Assembly: GCF_012726235.1 (NCBI RefSeq)
Contig: NZ_JAASAH010000004.1
Span: forward strand, 310,001 to 374,000
Reading direction: 5' to 3'
From: Streptomyces sp. HNM0574
GTDB lineage: Bacteria; Actinomycetota; Actinomycetes; Streptomycetales; Streptomycetaceae
Length of the DNA stretch: 64,000 bases
Below the pieces are notes generated by a model. The model was not told the DNA's origin and ran no database searches. It was given only the letters and a program-made list of their open reading frames with translations. Shown here piece by piece: positions 7,421-14,530 of the stretch. Each line of letters begins with the position of its first letter. Positions within the stretch are counted from its first letter, which is position 1. The position numbers and the translations under genes are program-made.

Positions 7421-8987
7421 CGGGACCGAGGACCCCGCCGCACCCGCGCGTCCGCGCGGGCGCGTCAGGCTGTCCGCGCGGGTCCGGATCCTGGTGTGGC
7501 TGCTGGTGGTCATGGCCGTGGGGCTCACCGCCGTCGCGGCGACCACCCGCTCGATCCTGCTGCGCGACATCGACCAGCGGGTGACGCGGCTGCACGCGCA
7601 GGAGGCCGGCGAGTTCGTCAACCTCGTCGAGCGCGGCCAGGACCCGGAGACGGGCCGCCCGTTCAACGACGCGGACCGGCTGCTGCGGGTCTTCCTGGAG
7701 CGGCAGTACGCCGACCCGGACGAGGAGCTGCTCGGCGTCGTCGACGGCCGCGTGATCCGGCAGACCAGGGACATCCCCAGCGCGCTGCCGCTGCACGAGG
7801 ACCGCGCCTCGCTGCGCGAGATCACCTCCAGCACCGCCTCCTCCGGGACCCTGCACCGGCCCCAGGGCGAGATCCGCTGGTCGAAGGTGGTGATCGAGCC
7901 GGGCGGCAAGGGCGCGCCGCGCGGCACGTTCGTCGTCGCCTTCCATGCCGACCGGGAGCAGGAGGGCGTGGAGGAGATCTTCCGCATCCTGCTGGCCATC
8001 TCCGGCGTGGCCCTGCTGATGACGGTGTGCGTCGGCTGGGCCGCCGCGGGGCGCATCCTCGCCCCCGTACGGCTGGTGCGGACGACGGCGGCCCAGCTGA
8101 CCGAGCAGGACCTGACCCGGCGCATCCCCGTCGAGGGCAAGGACGACATCGCCGCGCTCGCCGAGACGTTCAACGGGATGCTGGACCGGCTGGAGCGGGC
8201 CTTCGCCGTGCAGCGCCAGTTCGTCGACGACGCGGGGCACGAGCTGCGGACGCCGATCACCATCGTGCGCGGTCACCTGGAGGTGATGGGCACGGCGACG
8301 GAGACGGCGGCCGAGCGGGAGGAGACCATCCGGCTGGTGACCGACGAGCTGGACCGGATGAGCCGGATCGTCGAGGACCTGCTGCTGCTCGCGAAGTCCG
8401 AGCGCCCCGACTTCGTCTCGCCCGAGCCCGTCGAACTGGCGGAGCTCACCGCCGACGTCTTCGTCAAGGCCCGCACCCTCGGCGACCGCGACTGGCGGCT
8501 GGCCGAGGTCGCCGAGGGCACCGTGCTGCTCGACCCGCAGCGCGTCACGCAGGCCATGGTGCAGCTGGCGCAGAACGCCGTGCAGCACACGGCGCCGGGC
8601 GCGACGGTGTGGATCGGTTCCCGCCGCACCGCGGCGCCAGGACCGCAGGCCGGCACCGGACCGGCGGGCGCCCCCCTGCCGCCCGGCGGCTCGACCCTGG
8701 TCCCCCCGCCCGGACCGGCGGCCGGGGGCTGGCACCCCGGAACGGTCGAGCTGTACGTCGCCGACACCGGACCGGGAGTCCGCGCGGACGACGCCGAGTT
8801 GATCTTCGAACGATTCCGCCGTGGCACCTCCCGGCGCGGCTCGGGCAGCGGCGCCGGGCTCGGCCTCTCGATCGTCAAGGCGATCGCGGACGGCCACCCC
8901 GGCGGCGGCGTGGAGCTGCGCGCGACGCCGGGCGGCGGAGCCACCTTCGTCATCGCCGTTCCCGCGGCACCTGGAGAGGACGGATGA
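7374..8987 (+). CDS. Two-component sensor histidine kinase (HAMP-HisKA-HATPase)
   Basis: A membrane kinase of 537 residues. TM1 lies near 27-50, an extracytoplasmic sensor of about 150 residues follows, TM2 is near 205-228, then HAMP, the dimerisation helix with HELRTPIT carrying the phosphorylated His, and an ATPase domain with QLAQNAVQH (N box), DTGPGV (G1) and GAGLGLSIV (G2). A Pro/Gly-rich insert interrupts the ATPase domain near residues 420-450. ATG at 7374 is chosen; GTG at 7368 is an alternative. Its TGA overlaps the regulator's ATG by 4 bp. The signal is unknown; the adjacent carrier and glycerate kinase hint at an organic acid. Confidence 0.92.
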   Translation: MTRTTTRTTAPVPTADGTEDPAAPARPRGRVRLSARVRILVWLLVVMAVGLTAVAATTRSILLRDIDQRVTRLHAQEAGEFVNLVERGQDPETGRPFNDADRLLRVFLERQYADPDEELLGVVDGRVIRQTRDIPSALPLHEDRASLREITSSTASSGTLHRPQGEIRWSKVVIEPGGKGAPRGTFVVAFHADREQEGVEEIFRILLAISGVALLMTVCVGWAAAGRILAPVRLVRTTAAQLTEQDLTRRIPVEGKDDIAALAETFNGMLDRLERAFAVQRQFVDDAGHELRTPITIVRGHLEVMGTATETAAEREETIRLVTDELDRMSRIVEDLLLLAKSERPDFVSPEPVELAELTADVFVKARTLGDRDWRLAEVAEGTVLLDPQRVTQAMVQLAQNAVQHTAPGATVWIGSRRTAAPGPQAGTGPAGAPLPPGGSTLVPPPGPAAGGWHPGTVELYVADTGPGVRADDAELIFERFRRGTSRRGSGSGAGLGLSIVKAIADGHPGGGVELRATPGGGATFVIAVPAAPGEDG

Positions 8988-9643
8988 ACCGCATCCTGAT
9001 CGTGGAGGACGAGGAGCGCATCGCCTCCTTCGTCGAAAAGGGCCTGCGGGCCAACGGGTTCGCGACCACCGTCGCCGAGGACGGCAGGACGGCCTTCGAC
9101 TACGCCTGTACCGGCGGCTTCGACCTCGTCGTGCTGGACATCGGCCTGCCCGGCAAGGACGGCTTCACGGTGCTGCGCGAACTGCGCGAGTCCCGGGTCA
9201 CCGTGCCCGTCATCGTGCTCACCGCGCGGGACTCCGTGGGCGACACCGTCGCCGGTCTGGAGGGCGGCGCCGACGACTGGATGACCAAGCCGTTCCGCTT
9301 CGAGGAACTGCTGGCCCGGGTGCGGCTCCGGCTGCGCACCGCGGCCCGCGTCCCCGAGGTGACCCTGCTGCGCAGCGGCGACCTCAGCCTCGACCTGCGC
9401 ACCCGCAGGGCGCACGCCGGGGACCGGACGGTGGACCTGACGGCACGTGAATTCGTGCTGCTGGAGCTGTTCCTGCGCCACCCGGGCCAGGTCCTCTCGC
9501 GCGAGCAGATCCTCTCCCACGTCTGGGGCTACGACTTCGACCCGGGCTCCAACATCGTCGACGTGTACGTGCGGGCGCTGCGGAAGAAGCTGGGCACGCA
9601 GCGCGTGGAGACCGTCCGCGGCATGGGCTACCGCCTGCCGTGA
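8984..9643 (+). CDS. OmpR/PhoB-family response regulator
   Basis: A protein of 219 residues. The receiver (1-120) has the acidic pair (VEDEE), phospho-acceptor Asp in VVLDIGLPGKDG, Thr in VLTAR and Lys in TKPF. The C-terminal winged helix (about 130-219) has the usual LTAREFVLLE and VDVYVRALRKK. Partner of the kinase just upstream with an ATGA overlap. The paired TCAT sites before this operon and before the SLC13 gene are the natural candidates for its binding sites. Confidence 0.93.
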   Translation: MNRILIVEDEERIASFVEKGLRANGFATTVAEDGRTAFDYACTGGFDLVVLDIGLPGKDGFTVLRELRESRVTVPVIVLTARDSVGDTVAGLEGGADDWMTKPFRFEELLARVRLRLRTAARVPEVTLLRSGDLSLDLRTRRAHAGDRTVDLTAREFVLLELFLRHPGQVLSREQILSHVWGYDFDPGSNIVDVYVRALRKKLGTQRVETVRGMGYRLP

Positions 9644-9648
9644 ACCCC

Positions 9649-9678
9649 CGCCGGCGCCGGACGGATCCGGCGCCGGCG
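9649..9678 (+). terminator. Rho-independent-type hairpin after the two-component operon
   Basis: Perfect 13-bp stem with a CGGA loop starting 6 nt after the regulator stop. There is no strong U tract, as usual for Streptomyces. Confidence 0.7.
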
Positions 9679-9726
9679 CCCTCGTCAAGGGGCCCTCACT
9701 CCCCCGTGCGACCCCGCCGACGGCGC

Positions 9727-9754
9727 ATGAAGTCGCTTTCATACAACGCTCATG
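9727..9754 (+). promoter_or_regulatory. Candidate response-regulator operator, copy B
   Basis: Same pattern as at 7032-7059: ATGAAG, six bases, TCAT, six bases, YTCATG. It ends 34 bp before the ATG chosen for the SLC13 gene, almost the same distance as copy A from its gene. It overlaps an upstream ATG at 9752, which argues against that longer start. Confidence 0.5.
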
Positions 9755-9787
9755 GGCGACTCACAGCGGCTCGCGAGAGTGTCTTCC

Positions 9788-11212
9788 ATGACCCTCAGTC
9801 CCGGCCGTGCGGTAGCCGTGTGCGCCGCCCTCAGCGTCTGCGCCCTGCTCGCCGTGCCAGGCAACTTCCCCGGCGTCAGCGGTGACGCGCGGATCACGCT
9901 GGCCGTCTTCGCCCTCGCCACCTGCGCCTGGATCGCGACGCCCGTCGACGACACCTACATCGCGCTCGGCGCCGGGCTCGTCCTCACCGCGACCGGAGTG
10001 CTCAGCAGCGACGCCCTGTTCGGCACCCTCGGCGACGAGACGGTCTGGCTGCTGATCTGCGCCTTCGTCCTCGCCGCCGCGGTCTCCCGCACCGGGCTGG
10101 CGGCGCGGGCCGCCGCGTTCCTGGTGAGCGGGGCGCGGAACGTGCGGCAGCTGGCGCACCTCACCACGGCGGCGCTGGTGGTCAGCGCCTTCGCCGTGCC
10201 CGCCACCTCGGGACGGGCCGCGCTCGCGCTGCCCGTCTTCCTCGCGCTCGCCTCCGTGCTGGCGGAGCGCAAGCGGGTGGTGGTGATGCTGGCGCTGCTG
10301 TTCCCCACCGTGATCCTGCTGTCCGCCGTGGCCACGCTGATCGGCGCCGGCGCCCATCTGATCACCGTGAACGTGCTGTTCGAGACCACGGGCGAGCACA
10401 TCGGCTTCACCCAGTGGCTGCTGCTCGGGCTGCCGCTGGCGATCGTGGGGTCCCATCTGGCCGCCGAGGTCGTGCTGTTGACGACGACCCGCCGGGCCGA
10501 CCGGCGCGAGCCGGTGCACATCACCGCCGAGGACATCGGCCTGCACACCGAGACCCCCGTCACCGGGCCGCTCTCGCAGAACGAGGCCCGCTCGGCGCTG
10601 CTGCTGATCACCGTCGTCGCGCTGTGGTGCAGCGAGCCGCTGCACGGGGTCTCGCCCGCGCTCGTCGCGCTGATCGGCGCGGTCGTCGCCGCCTCGCCCG
10701 CGCTGGGCACCGTCCGCCTCAAGGACGCGCTCGCCACGGTGCCGTGGTCGCTGCTGCTGTTCATGGCCGCGACGATGGCGATGGGCGTCGCGCTGTCCGA
10801 GTCGGGCGCCGCGAAGTGGCTGGTGGACGGCATCTCGGCGGGCGCCTCGGTGCCGCCGTGGCTGTTCCTCGCCGTCGTCGTGGTCGTCAGCACGGTGGCG
10901 CACCTGGTGCTCCAGTCCCGCTCGGCCCGCTCCAGCGTGCTGGTCCCGCTGGTGATCGCGGCCGCGGCGGGCGCGGGCGTCAACCCCGTCGCGGCGGCGC
11001 TCGCCTCGACGGCGGCCGCCGGGTTCTGCCACACGCTGCCCGCCTCGGCCAAGCCCGTCGCGCTGTTCTCCGACATACCGGGAGTGACCACCTACGAGCC
11101 GCGTGACCTGCTGCGGCTCTCGGCGATCCTGGCGCCGCTGATGGCCGCGCTGGTGCTGGTGTTCGCGCTGGCCGTCTGGCCGCTGCTCGGCGTCCCCGTG
11201 CTCGCCCCCTGA
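9788..11212 (+). CDS. SLC13/DASS-family anion permease
   Basis: A membrane protein of 474 residues with about eleven to twelve hydrophobic segments and the two-repeat layout of the divalent anion:sodium symporter family. Repeat 1 includes GDETVWLLICAFVLA and SAFAVPATSGRAAL; repeat 2 includes STVAHLVLQSRSARSSVLVPL. Substrates in this family are dicarboxylates, citrate or sulfate; the specific one is not readable. ATG at 9788 has GCGAGAG upstream; the ATG at 9752 lies inside the proposed operator. Glycerate kinase follows after 82 nt in the same direction, suggesting organic-acid uptake and use. Confidence 0.85.
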   Translation: MTLSPGRAVAVCAALSVCALLAVPGNFPGVSGDARITLAVFALATCAWIATPVDDTYIALGAGLVLTATGVLSSDALFGTLGDETVWLLICAFVLAAAVSRTGLAARAAAFLVSGARNVRQLAHLTTAALVVSAFAVPATSGRAALALPVFLALASVLAERKRVVVMLALLFPTVILLSAVATLIGAGAHLITVNVLFETTGEHIGFTQWLLLGLPLAIVGSHLAAEVVLLTTTRRADRREPVHITAEDIGLHTETPVTGPLSQNEARSALLLITVVALWCSEPLHGVSPALVALIGAVVAASPALGTVRLKDALATVPWSLLLFMAATMAMGVALSESGAAKWLVDGISAGASVPPWLFLAVVVVVSTVAHLVLQSRSARSSVLVPLVIAAAAGAGVNPVAAALASTAAAGFCHTLPASAKPVALFSDIPGVTTYEPRDLLRLSAILAPLMAALVLVFALAVWPLLGVPVLAP

Positions 11213-11294
11213 CGCACTCCCCCGACCCGCTCCGGCGGACGTCCTCACCGGCGCCGCCTGTCACGTTCCGCCTTCCACGTTCCGGGAGTTCCGC

Positions 11295-12713
11295 ATGTCC
11301 GTACCGTCGTCCCGCGCCGCCTCCGCCCCCTCCGCCTCCTCCCGCGCCCGGGCCAGGGCGCGCGCCCGCACCGCCACCGGCATCGCCGCCGGCTCCGCCC
11401 GGGCCTCCGCCGAGGGCGGACCGCTCCGCTTCGCGGTCGCGCCGAGCGGCTTCAAGGAGTCGCTGTCGGCCCGGGACGCCGCCGAGGCCGTCGCCGCCGG
11501 CATCCGCCGGGTCGCGCCGGAGGCGGCGATCGACCTCGTCCCGCTCGTCGACGGCGGCGAGGGCACGGCCGAGGCCCTGGCCTGCTCCACCGACGGCGAA
11601 CTGCGGCCGCTCACCGCCACCGGGCCGGTCGGCGAGCCGGTACGCACGCACTTCGCGCTGCTCGGGCACACCGTGCCCGCGGTGCCCACGGCGGTCGTGG
11701 AGATGGCGGCCGTGGCCGGCCTCTCCCTGGTGCCGGCGGACCGCCGCGACCCGGGCGCGACCACCACGTACGGCGTCGGCGAACTGCTGCGCGCCGCGCT
11801 GGACTCGGGAGCCCGCCGCATCCTCGTCGGCTGCGGCGACTCCGGCACCTCCGACGGCGGCGCGGGCGCGCTCCAGGCCCTGGGCGCCCGGCTGCTCGAC
11901 GCCGACGGCGAGGAGCTCCCGCGCGGCGGCGCGGCCCTCGACCGCCTGGCGCGGATCGACCCGAGCGGGCTCGACCCGCGGCTGGCCGAGGCCGAACTCC
12001 TCGTCGCCTGCAACCCGTTCAACGTGCTCTGCGGCGAGCGCGGCGTCGCCCGCGTCTTCGGCCCGCAGAAGGGGGCCACACCGGAGCAGACCGAGCAGCT
12101 CGCGCGGGCGCTCGACCGCTGGGCCGAGGTCCTCACCCGCGACCTCCTCCCCGCCGCTGGCACCGACCTGCGGCACGGGCCCGGAACGGGTGCCTCCGGC
12201 GGGCTCGGGGCCGGGCTGGCCGCGCTCGGCGCCCGGCTCCTCCCCCGCTTCGACGTGCTGCTCGACAGCCTCGGCCTGGACGAGGCGCTCGGCCGCGCCG
12301 ACCTCGTCATCACCGCCGAGGGCTCACTGGACGGGCAGACCCCGCGCGGCAAGGTGCCCGCCGAAGTCGCCCGCAGAGCACGGGAGTTCGACACGCCGGT
12401 GATCGCGCTCGCGGGCACCCTCGGCGAGGGCGTGCACGAGGTGCGGGCCTGCGGGATCGACGCCTACGCCTCGATCCTGCCCCGCCCGCTCGCCCTGCCC
12501 GAGGCGCTCGGGCACGCCGAGGAGTTCCTCACCGACGCGGCCGAGCACGCCGTCCGCATGGTGCTGCTCGGCACCCGCCTGCCGGGCTCGCGCTCCGGCG
12601 CGGGCCGCTCGGGCACCCGCACCGGCAGCACCGACCGCTCCGAGGCGGCGGCCCCGCACACCCGCCCGGCGGACCGCGCCGGCGCCACGGCCCGCACCCG
12701 GCCCGCCGCCTGA
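11295..12713 (+). CDS. Glycerate kinase (GckA/GarK/GlxK family)
   Basis: A protein of 472 residues; the family is usually 370-390. The kinase begins near residue 45 (LRFAVAPSGFKESLSARDAAEA) and has the family signatures DGGEGTAEAL, GCGDSGTSDGGAGALQALG and ITAEGSLDGQT. It phosphorylates D-glycerate with ATP, feeding glyoxylate or serine carbon into glycolysis. Both ends carry low-complexity extensions: an Ala/Ser/Arg repeat at residues 10-30 and an Arg/Ser/Thr tail of about 45 residues. The start at 11295 has GGGAG about 9 nt upstream; a shorter start inside the Arg stretch is possible. Confidence 0.9.
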   Translation: MSVPSSRAASAPSASSRARARARARTATGIAAGSARASAEGGPLRFAVAPSGFKESLSARDAAEAVAAGIRRVAPEAAIDLVPLVDGGEGTAEALACSTDGELRPLTATGPVGEPVRTHFALLGHTVPAVPTAVVEMAAVAGLSLVPADRRDPGATTTYGVGELLRAALDSGARRILVGCGDSGTSDGGAGALQALGARLLDADGEELPRGGAALDRLARIDPSGLDPRLAEAELLVACNPFNVLCGERGVARVFGPQKGATPEQTEQLARALDRWAEVLTRDLLPAAGTDLRHGPGTGASGGLGAGLAALGARLLPRFDVLLDSLGLDEALGRADLVITAEGSLDGQTPRGKVPAEVARRAREFDTPVIALAGTLGEGVHEVRACGIDAYASILPRPLALPEALGHAEEFLTDAAEHAVRMVLLGTRLPGSRSGAGRSGTRTGSTDRSEAAAPHTRPADRAGATARTRPAA

Positions 12714-12722
12714 GCGGGGAAC

Positions 12723-12753
12723 GCGGGGGCCGCCGTACGGGACCGGCCCCCGC
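12723..12753. terminator. Hairpin between convergent genes
   Basis: 10-bp GC stem (GCGGGGGCCG with its complement) in the 40-bp gap between glycerate kinase and the class-V enzyme; it touches the latter's stop codon. Can serve both directions. Confidence 0.55.
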
Positions 12754-14142
12754 TCAGCCCTGTCCGGCGGCGCTGTCCGCGCCGCGGTCCGGGACGCAGC
12801 GGCCGTCCTCGGTGCGGTAGCTCCAGCGGGCGCCGTCGCGCACCAGCTCCTTCACCGCCCGCACGAACCGCTCGATGTGCTCGTCCGGCGTGCCCGCGCC
12901 GAAGCTGACCCGTACCGCGTTGAGCGACTTCTCGCCCGGCGCCGCCTCCGGGGCGCCGCACTCGCCGGGCTCCTGCTCCTCCGCGCCGAGCAGGGTGCGC
13001 AGCAGCGGGTGGGCGCAGAAGAGCCCGTCGCGGACGCCGATGCCGTACTCGGCCGAGAGCGCGGCCGCGAAGTGCGAGCTGTTCCAGCCCTCGACGACGA
13101 AGGAGAGCACGCCCACCCGGTCCGCGTCCTCCCCGAACAGCGAGAGCACCTTGACCTCGGGCACCTCGGCGAGCCCCGCGCACAGCCGCCCGATCAGCTC
13201 CCGCTCGCGCCGCAGCAGCGCGTCGAACCCGGCCTCGGTCAGGGCCCGGCAGGCGGAGGCGATGGCGTACGCGCCGATGACGTTCGGCGAACCGGCCTCG
13301 TGCCGGGCCGCGTTGGTGTGCCACTCGACCTCGACGGCCCCGTTCCCCTCCGCGCCGCGCACCACCTTCCGGCTCGCGCCGCCGCCCGCGAGGTACGGCT
13401 CGGCCTCGCGCAGCCAGTCGGCCCGGCCCGCGAGGACGCCGGCGCCGAAGGGCGCGTACAGCTTGTGCCCGGAGAAGGCGACCCAGTCGACGTCCAGCGC
13501 GGCGATGTCCACCGGGTGGTGCGGCGCGAGCTGCGCCGCGTCCAGCACGATCCGCGCCCCGAACCGGTGTGCCACGGCGGCCAGTTCGCGTACCGGCCAG
13601 ATCTCTCCCGTGACGTTCGAGGCGCCCGTGACGCACACCAGCTTCGGCCCCTCGGGCGCCGCGCGCAGCGCCTCCTCCAGCACGGTCACCGCCTGGCGGG
13701 GCGAGCGGGGCGCGTCGAGGAAGGTCGTGGCACGGCCGCGCCAGGGCAGCAGCGAGGCGTGGTGCTCGGTCTCGAAGACGAACACCCGGGTGCCCTCGGG
13801 GAGTACGGAGGCCAGCAGGTTCAGCGAGTCCGTCGTCGCGCGGGTGAAGACGACCTGGTCGTCCTCCCGGCAGCCGAGGAACTCCGCGACGGTCGCACGG
13901 CTCTGTTCGAACAGGTCGGTGGACAGCTGCGAGAGGTACCCGGCACCCCGGTGCACGCTGCCGTAGTAGGGGGCGTACGCGGCGACGTCGTCCCAGACCT
14001 TCTGCAGCGCGGGGGCGCTGGCGGCGTAGTCGAGTGCCGCGTAGGTGACCTCACCTCCGGTCACGAGCGGCACACGTACGTCACGGCCGAGCACGGAGAG
14101 TGACGAGGTACAGGTAGCGGTGGTCGCGGAAGCGCTGGACAT
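12754..14142 (-). CDS. Class-V PLP enzyme, cysteine desulfurase/selenocysteine lyase-like
   Basis: A protein of 462 residues in the aminotransferase class-V fold. The cofactor Lys is in AFSGHKLYAPFG, the PLP-contacting Asp/Gln pair is in IVLDAAQLAPH, and a Cys occurs at the place of the SufS-type active loop (GLFCAHPLL). It would remove sulfur from cysteine or act on a related sulfur amino acid. The start at 14142 has GGGAGATC upstream. About 270 nt upstream on the same strand lies a SAM-IV riboswitch, which places this gene under S-adenosylmethionine control and argues for a role in methionine or cysteine metabolism rather than general Fe-S assembly. No suf or isc genes adjoin it. Confidence 0.85.
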   Translation of the reverse strand: MSSASATTATCTSSLSVLGRDVRVPLVTGGEVTYAALDYAASAPALQKVWDDVAAYAPYYGSVHRGAGYLSQLSTDLFEQSRATVAEFLGCREDDQVVFTRATTDSLNLLASVLPEGTRVFVFETEHHASLLPWRGRATTFLDAPRSPRQAVTVLEEALRAAPEGPKLVCVTGASNVTGEIWPVRELAAVAHRFGARIVLDAAQLAPHHPVDIAALDVDWVAFSGHKLYAPFGAGVLAGRADWLREAEPYLAGGGASRKVVRGAEGNGAVEVEWHTNAARHEAGSPNVIGAYAIASACRALTEAGFDALLRRERELIGRLCAGLAEVPEVKVLSLFGEDADRVGVLSFVVEGWNSSHFAAALSAEYGIGVRDGLFCAHPLLRTLLGAEEQEPGECGAPEAAPGEKSLNAVRVSFGAGTPDEHIERFVRAVKELVRDGARWSYRTEDGRCVPDRGADSAAGQG

Positions 14143-14314
14143 GGTGATCTCCCGTGGAAAGAGCAGGCGAACGGAACTCGACGCACCCGGTGCCGGCAGG
14201 ACTGCGGCGACCGCGTACGGAGCGGGTGAGGGGGACGTCAACCACCCGAGGGCGGCCGGGAGTTGCCGGCGGCGCCAGGCGGAGGCGTGAGATGAGGAGC
14301 GGGGCGCTGCGGCC

Positions 14315-14335
14315 CTATCGCATTCGCTTGCTCAC
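14315..14335 (-). CDS. Six-codon leader ORF (MSKRMR) below the riboswitch
   Basis: GTG start, stop TAG, encoding Met-Ser-Lys-Arg-Met-Arg. A good ribosome-binding site, GAGGGAG, lies just upstream at about 14342-14348, and the sequence TCCCTC at 14370-14375 (at the 3' edge of the aptamer) can pair with it. It lies 172 nt before the class-V gene. Too short for homology evidence; translation is inferred from the ribosome-binding site and position. Confidence 0.4.
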   Translation of the reverse strand: MSKRMR

Positions 14336-14372
14336 GAGAATCTCCCTCAGACCCAGGACCCCTGGTAGCGAG

Positions 14373-14493
14373 GGATCCGTGCTTGCCGCAGACCTTGCGT
14401 GTCGTGCGGCCCGGTCATCACCCGGGGCACCCCACCACGGAAGGAGGGTTGCCGGACAGCGGGCCGGGGCCTTCATCGCTGTCGCTCGTGACC
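14373..14493 (-). promoter_or_regulatory. SAM-IV riboswitch
   Basis: The minus-strand sequence follows the SAM-IV consensus closely: outer helix GGTCAC with GTGATGACC, inner helix GACAGC with GCTGTC, the core CCGGCAACCCTCC, then GTGGGGTGCCCCGGG, and a 3' part with GCGGCAAGCACGG. It is about 121 nt long, matching the usual size of roughly 120 nt. SAM-IV is found mostly in actinobacteria and senses S-adenosylmethionine, repressing sulfur-amino-acid genes. It precedes the class-V PLP gene, with a six-codon ORF in between. Confidence 0.88.
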
Positions 14494-14501
14494 TGCGAAG
14501 G

Positions 14502-14530
14502 ATTATGGCACAGGGATCCGGGCACGTCAC
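14502..14530 (-). promoter_or_regulatory. Candidate promoter for the SAM-IV leader
   Basis: Minus strand: GTGACG, 17-bp spacer, CATAAT, giving a start near 14495, within a few bases of the first riboswitch base. It overlaps the last bases of the permease gene, so the riboswitch transcript starts inside that gene's 3' end. Confidence 0.55.

Noticed and set aside
9752-9787. Longer start for the SLC13 protein at ATG 9752
   Set aside because: This ATG lies inside the proposed operator, and the later ATG has a better ribosome-binding site and matches the spacing of the other operator.
14413-14493. Classical S-box (SAM-I) assignment for the leader
   Set aside because: It shares the GGCAACC core, but the overall order and 3' part fit SAM-IV better.
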